Source of the DNA: Epiperipatus broadwayi | Lineage: Eukaryota; Onychophora; Udeonychophora; Euonychophora; Peripatidae | Direction of reading: 5' to 3' | Length of the DNA: 64,000 nt | Assembly: GCA_028023455.1 (NCBI GenBank) | Contig: JAQFVV010012398.1 | Span: 7,462,682 to 7,526,681, forward strand | In this document: positions 59,766 to 64,000 of the stretch, piece after piece | Numbering within the stretch: position 1 is the stretch's first letter | Layout: each line of letters begins with the position of its first letter | Made by a program: the position numbers and the translations under genes | The notes under the pieces: model-generated | The model's input: the letters and a program-made list of their open reading frames with translations, nothing else | What the model was told of the DNA's origin: nothing | The model's database searches: none

Positions 59766-60446
59766 AGATGGAATGCTCGATTCAAGGTAAAATATAATAT
59801 ATATATATCAAAATAGCAACTCTGCTCTTAAAGTGTATTTATAAAGCATATACAAGTCTTTCTCTGTGGTCTCATTAAACACAATAATATGAGTAAAATC
59901 ATTTACATATAGTATCTTTAAATATATGATTATACATTAGATATACACCTGAATAAAAAATAAAATGAGATTAACAAAATATTGGAATTATATAACATTT
60001 CAAATATTGTAATAATAAAAATAAAAGACAAAAAAAAAAAATCTTAAGCAGCTTCTTCCTTTTCTTCAGAGTAAAATGGTTTCTCCCCAATTATAATTTT
60101 AATTACTTTAATGATCATTTTATCTTATTTCATTAATTTAAAGAGCATATTTCCAGGAACAATTCCAAATGAGCACATATATATATATCCTCGTTAAGAA
60201 GTCGAAAATTTTTTCATAAAAATGTGTCCATGTTTAAAAAATAATAATATAGCAGAGTAGCATTTTTTTTCAAGATTATTTTTACTAAAATCAAGTTGAT
60301 TTTATAATAGAATGAGATTCTATCTGCATGTTTTTTTATTTTTTTTTTTTAATTAAAGTTTTTTATTTATATCAAAATTCTAAGAAATTTACAAGTAAAT
60401 TATATATAAAACTTATAAAAAAAAACAAGTGGAAATAAATATAATA
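59766..60446. other. Anonymous AT-rich DNA
   Basis: Poly(A)/poly(T) runs and short (TA)n; no gene or element seen. Confidence 0.5.
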
Positions 60447-60960
60447 TTATATTTTGATTACATCCCAGGTAGCTTTGATGATATCGTTATGAGAAATAAT
60501 ACTGTTTCTATTTTTAATTTCTTTAATTTTGTTTAATAAAAAAAATTGTTGAGTTTGATATATGTACATTTTAAAACAGATGTGACATCTTAAACACCAC
60601 AATGCAAATATGATAAAAGTTGATATTCTAATTTGTGGATAAATTCCATTATGTAAACTGATAGTTAAGGTTTCTATAATATTGTTAGTTAAATTAGTTA
60701 TATTGAGTAAGAAATTTTTAGTGTTTTCCAGCACACAGCATTCTAATAGAAATTGTTTAATTGTTTCTTTTTATCTTGAACATACCCCTTCACTCATAAA
60801 ATTTTATTGAAGAGATGTAGATAATTATTAATAAATGTTGAATAATTCATATTAAAGTCACCAACTAATAAAGTTGGAAAGGGATTTTCTGAAAGAAACA
60901 TATTGATTTGATGAATTAAATATATAATTAGATTTTGATTTTTATATAGATTGAAGCAGT
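60447..60960 (-). pseudogene. LINE remnant: endonuclease piece joined to a C-terminal piece
   Basis: On the minus strand from about 60910: FLSENPFPTLLVGDFNMNYS, the G-D-F-N box of apurinic-type LINE endonucleases. A stop (60799) and a frame change follow, then 60770-60447 reads FLLECCVLENTKNFLL ... FIIFALWCLRCHICF ... ATWDVIKI, which has the look of the region after RT in L1- or Tx1-like LINEs. All RT motifs are missing between them, so either an internal deletion joined the two ends or they are independent fragments. The family is not determined. Confidence 0.5.
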
Positions 60961-62775
60961 CAATCTTTGCTTAAGATTGAGCTTCATAGTTCTATCTACT
61001 AACCTGTGTTTAAACCCTATATCCACCCCACTTCTTTAGTCGTGTATATATATTTTATGTGTATATTTGAGATGCACACCTAAAATTTATAAAGTTTAAC
61101 TTTTCAATATTTATTATTATTCTTTTCTTTACATTAAAATACATAGGTGCGGCTCAGATATATATATATATATATATAGTATAGGAGCAAAAATACTAAC
61201 AAAATATCAATTTTTTAAAAAATATTTTATTATACATCATTTTTTAAAACTTTTTCTTTTTAAATTGCTTTTCTTATTAAATTGTATATTTTGTCAAAAT
61301 CCAAGATGGAAGATGCAATCGTTAATTGTCCAAAAATAATTAAAGGGTTGGAAACACAATATTGTTTTAATTTTGGGAAGGAATTTTTAATTTAAGTTTT
61401 ACTTAAAATAAAATGGGGATTAGTAGATTTTACTTTTCTATCAAACATTTTTATCAAATCTATTTCCAATCTGGAAATAGATTTGAATATATTTTGGAAT
61501 GTTATCAAATGATTGCATCTTTCAAAAACAATGTATAAAGAAAAAGTACGAATATTTTAGATCAGAGATTAGATTTAGAGCTAAAAATAAGAAATGGAAA
61601 GCATTCTTCAAATACCTGGGCAGGAGTATAAATGGGCTAATTTTAAATACCAAAAGATTAGCTACTATTGAGAGAACTGATTGTTACTAGACTTTATGTT
61701 GCTTTGAAATCTTAAAAATGATAATCCAGTAGAAAGCCTTTCCCGACCGTTGTGGGTCATCTTCCACTGCTATAATATCCTGCTGCTCTGAAATGAAGGA
61801 AAGCCTAAAAAAGAACTCTGGAATGGTGAATGAAAGCTGGCTGTCACCAAAAAGAACTAATATGGATATCTGAACCACTATGCATGGGCTGACTTTGAAA
61901 AATGGACTCATAATTAGGGCAAGGTAAATTATTTCAAACCACCATCATTAATACCAAATCTAGTTTGCCTAACTAATCTCAAACTCTATTAAGATTTCTC
62001 CTAATGTATTATTTATTAACTTTGTATCTTACTAAAACGTAAATGTAAATTGCTCTCAAAGAATTTTATGAATCTTATTCTCTCTCTCATATGCTCCAAC
62101 TTTCTTTAACTTTGGTGCAGTCATTTATTTATATGTATTTATTACTTGATTTTATATCTATTTTAATTATTATTAATATGCCAATCTCAAGCAATCTAAC
62201 GAGTTGAATTTTTAAAATCTTTTCTTCTTTTTAAGTAAATCTTCCTGAGTTAAAGTTATTAATGTCCCTTTAAAATATAATGCATTATTAATTAATATGC
62301 TTGCCAGATTGTTTACAAGTCAACATTTTGTTTGTTTTAGTATAAAAAATTTTATTTGTTTAACTCTGGATTCTACCCAGGGTGAATCCAGAACTTAGGC
62401 TAATTAATGCTCTGAAATTTTAAAATGTAATTTATTAAATTCTAAAAGAGTGATCTTTTACTTGTTTCCTCTATAACTGCAATTTTATTTTATTTCTTCA
62501 TACTCTTAAAATATCAAATGTTTAAATATCCTAGTTATCAAAATCCATGAAGATGGGATTGTATTATTTTAAATAGCAGAAAAAGAAGGGGGTCAAATCT
62601 TAATGTATATTTTATTAAATGAAATCTAAATCTCTCTATATATATTCTAGTGGAATAGCATATTATTTATATAATTATGGCATTCAAACAAGGGTCAACT
62701 AATTTTAAAGCAGTAAATCATATTCAATGTCATTAGTGACATCTTTCCATACTGCATTACTGACATTTGGCATAT

Positions 62776-62824
<49 letters not shown>

Positions 62825-64000
62825 GTGCTTTTAATCTGGGGGTTGCAACAAGATTGAACCCATAGATTTCTTCTCACACCTTGTCCTGTGGATAGTTGAC
62901 TTTCCCAGGACCACTTTCTTCATATAAAAGGCCTCTGCATGTTGGTGATGACCATGGCATGCCTTATCCACATTTCTTTAAGCACTGCCCAAGAAGGTCT
63001 TAGATTTCGTTTTTCATCCAGAAGCATGACCTTTTTCTGTTATTTCTTTGCCACGATGTCAGTACTGCAAACTTCTTTGTATTATTATTTCTTTTGCTTC
63101 ATGGCCCTGTTTTGATGTTATAATCTTAAAATTGCACTCTGCTCAAAATATATATAACTGTCAACTACTAGTAGTTTTATTAATTAAATTTAATTCAATC
63201 TTATACAATCCCATCGTTGTAATTTGCTATTTACATATTTAAGAATATTTGCCTTGGGGAAAATAAAGCGTTCTTCTTACCAGCTCGAATTAAAAAGAAT
63301 TTTCATTAAGTATTTTGTCATAAAATCAAATATGTTTTCAAATGTATTTTACTTATTTTCACGACCATAATGGTGTGAAAATAATTTTCTTATATATATA
63401 ATAAATCTCGGAATGCTCCCCAAAATAATGTTAATCACCACGTTTCAGAACTGTAAATCAATGCGTAATAGCAATTTTATGTAATCTTTTTAATAATTGA
63501 TTGGCATCTTAAGATCGTACCCACCAAAGATGTGTGTTAATGTATATCTCTTATTTAATTGATAAAAGAGCATATGAGAACCATTAGCATGAATTTCACT
63601 ATGTAATTATCTACCATTTGGTAGACTGCTTGCTCATTCACACACATACTAATGTATGCAATTAATTCATAAATGTTTATAAATAATTTGTCATTATATT
63701 AAACTAAGTTTTTTATTGCTTAACTTGTTTGAGTAGTTCAAATTCCTTTTTCGCCACTTCCACATGTATAACCATGCATATACATATTTTTGTTAAGTCA
63801 TAGCTAATAGATGTCTTATGTCTCTTCACTCTGTTAGTGGGCTGTACTTAAGAATAAATTCTTTTGTGCCATCATTATATGTTATTCATTAGGTGTTTGA
63901 TCTGGGGCTTATGGAATGAGTTCGAATTCAGGTTGGTCCCTGTCCTAAATCTTGGGCTTGACTGGGATTGAAGTATATTTCATTGAGTTGCAACTCATGT
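60961..64000. other. Anonymous AT-rich DNA with (TA)n runs
   Basis: No gene named. (TA)n at 61159-61178 and 62779-62822. Open frames at 61499-61690 (plus, FRSEIRFRAKNKKWKAFFKY) and 61687-61911 (minus) abut each other but match nothing I recognise. The GC-richer block 62830-63060 contains, on the minus strand, a B-box-like GGGTTCAATCTTG and could be a SINE or other old repeat. Confidence 0.45.
62779..62822. repeat. (TA)n microsatellite
   Basis: About 22 uninterrupted TA units. Confidence 0.97.

Overview
The window is AT-rich eukaryotic DNA, full of (TA)n and (TAA)n microsatellites and tandem duplications, and nearly all recognisable coding sequence belongs to decayed transposable elements. 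The mix of RTE-type LINE, GIY-YIG Penelope-like elements (PLEs), Ty3/gypsy LTR elements and piggyBac-type DNA elements points to an invertebrate animal. A mollusc, perhaps a cephalopod, is only an impression from repeat style. I found no bacterial-type gene organisation, no tRNA or rRNA gene, and no host gene I can name.

Layout. 1-4.2 kb: tandem repeats and anonymous DNA, starting with a 331-bp tandem duplication that runs off the left edge. 4.2-5.7 kb: two palindromic PLE-end fragments with hammerhead-ribozyme-like cores. 6.1-8.1 kb: a 5'-truncated RTE LINE with a (TGA)n tail. 8.1-17 kb: anonymous AT-rich DNA with one small LINE remnant near 11.6 kb. 17.0-23.5 kb: a complete minus-strand LTR element (1.78-kb LTRs, PBS, PPT, broken gag-like reading frame, no pol). 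25.1-31.3 kb: a possible very long 5' LTR, a tRNA-Lys-like PBS, a long gag ORF and an in-frame integrase tail, with the rest of pol missing. 31.5-32.1 kb: a foldback element. 34.1-36.4 kb and 39.2-42.3 kb: two PLEs, each arranged as a head-to-head palindrome. The second carries a 747-bp piggyBac-type MITE bounded by TTAA.

42.3-43.9 kb: a putative solo LTR. 44.1 kb: a third type of PLE hammerhead fragment. 44.8-45.1 kb: an unidentified gene-like fragment. 47.3-56.1 kb: a full-length but dead Ty3/gypsy element with two further LTR-like elements nested in it (2,060 bp in gag, 1,397 bp in the 3' LTR), each with a 4-bp target duplication. 56.2-57.0 kb: a second MITE copy. 57.8-58.0 kb: a (TAA)n array of about 195 bp. 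58.1-59.8 kb: a piggyBac element with a transposase remnant. 60.4-61.0 kb: a minus-strand LINE remnant. 61-64 kb: anonymous DNA.

The most notable themes are: (1) PLE insertions of at least four sequence families share a head-to-head inverted architecture, and hammerhead-like cores recur at their ends, several with changes that fit CpG decay; (2) nested insertions can be ordered in time, and in one case the opposite arm of a palindrome serves as a natural empty site; (3) gag reading frames are kept while pol is lost in two different LTR elements; (4) a group of four hairpins lies inside the possible 3.4-kb LTR. All identities and boundaries come from reading the sequence by eye; no alignment or database search was run.
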